From positions 62,001 through 126,000 of the forward strand of contig JAJXWB010000001.1 in NCBI GenBank assembly GCA_021781815.1: a DNA stretch of 64,000 nucleotides, read 5' to 3'. The notes beneath the pieces were generated by a model. That model saw nothing but the letters and a program-made list of their open reading frames with translations. It did no database searches and had not been told where the DNA came from. Numbering within the stretch: position 1 is the first letter of the stretch; the number at the start of each line of letters is the position of its first letter. Source of the stretch: Pseudomonadota bacterium (lineage in GTDB: Bacteria; Pseudomonadota; Alphaproteobacteria; Rhizobiales; Beijerinckiaceae). Shown here piece by piece: positions 63,576-64,000 of the stretch. Both the position numbers and the translations under genes were made by a program.

Positions 63576-64000
63576 CCGCCGCGCTCGAAATCAGGGACCT
63601 GCAAAAATCCTTCGGCGGCGTGCGCGCGACCAACAACGTGTCGCTGACATTCGAAGCCGGATCGCTTGCCGCCGTCATCGGGCCGAACGGCGCGGGCAAG
63701 AGCACGTTCTTCAACCTGATCTCTGGCGCTCTACGACCGGACTACGGCACGGTGCGCGTCGAGGGCCGCGACATCGTCGGGCTGTCGCGCGCAGAAATCG
63801 TCAAGCTCGGAATCGCCCGCGCCTTCCAGGTCGCGAGCCTGTTTTCGACCTTCACCGTCGGCGACAGCCTGCTGGCGGCCGTCACCAGCGGCCTCGACCA
63901 GTCGGAGCGCATGCTCAGCCGCTTTCCGCCGCCGCAGGCGTCCTCTCGGGCGGAGGAAGTGGCTGATATGCTGGGGCTGACGTCGAAATGGCGGACCAAG
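63572..64000 (+). CDS. Liv-type ABC transporter ATPase (LivG family), 3' end outside window
   Basis: The first 143 codons are visible. GTG start overlapping the livM stop (GTGA), Walker A GPNGAGKST and the LivG-type segment GIARAFQVASLFSTFTVGDS. The signature and Walker B lie beyond the window. It completes the binding-protein/permease/ATPase order of the second Liv system. Confidence 0.88.
   Translation, partial: MTAALEIRDLQKSFGGVRATNNVSLTFEAGSLAAVIGPNGAGKSTFFNLISGALRPDYGTVRVEGRDIVGLSRAEIVKLGIARAFQVASLFSTFTVGDSLLAAVTSGLDQSERMLSRFPPPQASSRAEEVADMLGLTSKWRTK

Overview
The window is GC-rich, densely packed chromosomal DNA of an alphaproteobacterium, most likely of the order Hyphomicrobiales (Rhizobiales). 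The grounds are a giant growth-pole-ring (GPR)-like coiled-coil protein, a perfect CtrA box, a complete FixNOQP-FixGHIS (ccoNOQPGHIS) set with an FnrN/FixK-like regulator, and many Liv-type ABC transporters. Species cannot be fixed from the sequence alone. About 60 protein genes are supported, two of them (ccoS and ccoQ) very short; the first and last genes run off the window edges.

Layout. 1-8.9 kb: end of an MFS transporter, the GPR-like gene, an Hpt phosphotransfer protein, and a 2Fe-2S ferredoxin with its likely NADPH reductase. 9-16.3 kb: an orphan Liv-type binding protein, a trypsin/PDZ protease without signal peptide, a rhodanese, a CHRD protein, a nitrate/sulfonate-type ABC transporter with a double permease, and an unknown membrane coiled-coil gene behind a perfect CtrA box. 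16.3-24.3 kb: one tightly overlapping minus-strand operon holding a DUF1445 (D-glutamate cyclase-like) protein, a complete Liv-type ABC importer and 5-oxoprolinase PxpABC, with a divergent LysR regulator. This reads as a 5-oxoproline (and perhaps D-glutamate) uptake and hydrolysis system. 25.3-28.9 kb: a split ThDP-dependent decarboxylase, a CoA ligase and an SDR. 28.9-34.4 kb: gnd-zwf, an M20 amidohydrolase, an SMP-30 lactonase and a PAP2 phosphatase.

34.5-46.4 kb is a microaerobic respiration block: an Fnr-type regulator with its own Fnr box, then (minus strand) ccoN-ccoO-ccoQ-ccoP-ccoG-ccoH-ccoI-ccoS and an MFS gene, and a divergent hemN. A palindromic Fnr/FixK box lies between ccoN and hemN. 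Two strong inverted repeats sit in the ccoN leader and at the ccoP/ccoG junction. 46.5-51.3 kb: a two-subunit, Tat-exported molybdenum hydroxylase (IorAB type) with CHMI-like, NIPSNAP and VOC proteins. 51.5-53.7 kb: a rhodanese and a copper-delivery set (DUF2946-like, PCuAC, SCO1) that fits the cbb3 oxidase.

53.7-64 kb: acyl-CoA metabolism (CaiB/BaiF CoA transferase, thiolase, SDR, acyl-CoA ligase) and a second Liv-type importer. Between 57.96 and 58.69 kb there is no intact gene. That gap holds the 3' half of a tRNA-Lys(CTT)-like sequence and a decayed tyrosine-recombinase C terminus: the scar of an old integrative element.

The most interesting items are the 5-oxoproline island, the tRNA/integrase scar, the GPR-like protein with its 22-residue repeats, and the paired hairpins and Fnr sites of the cco cluster.
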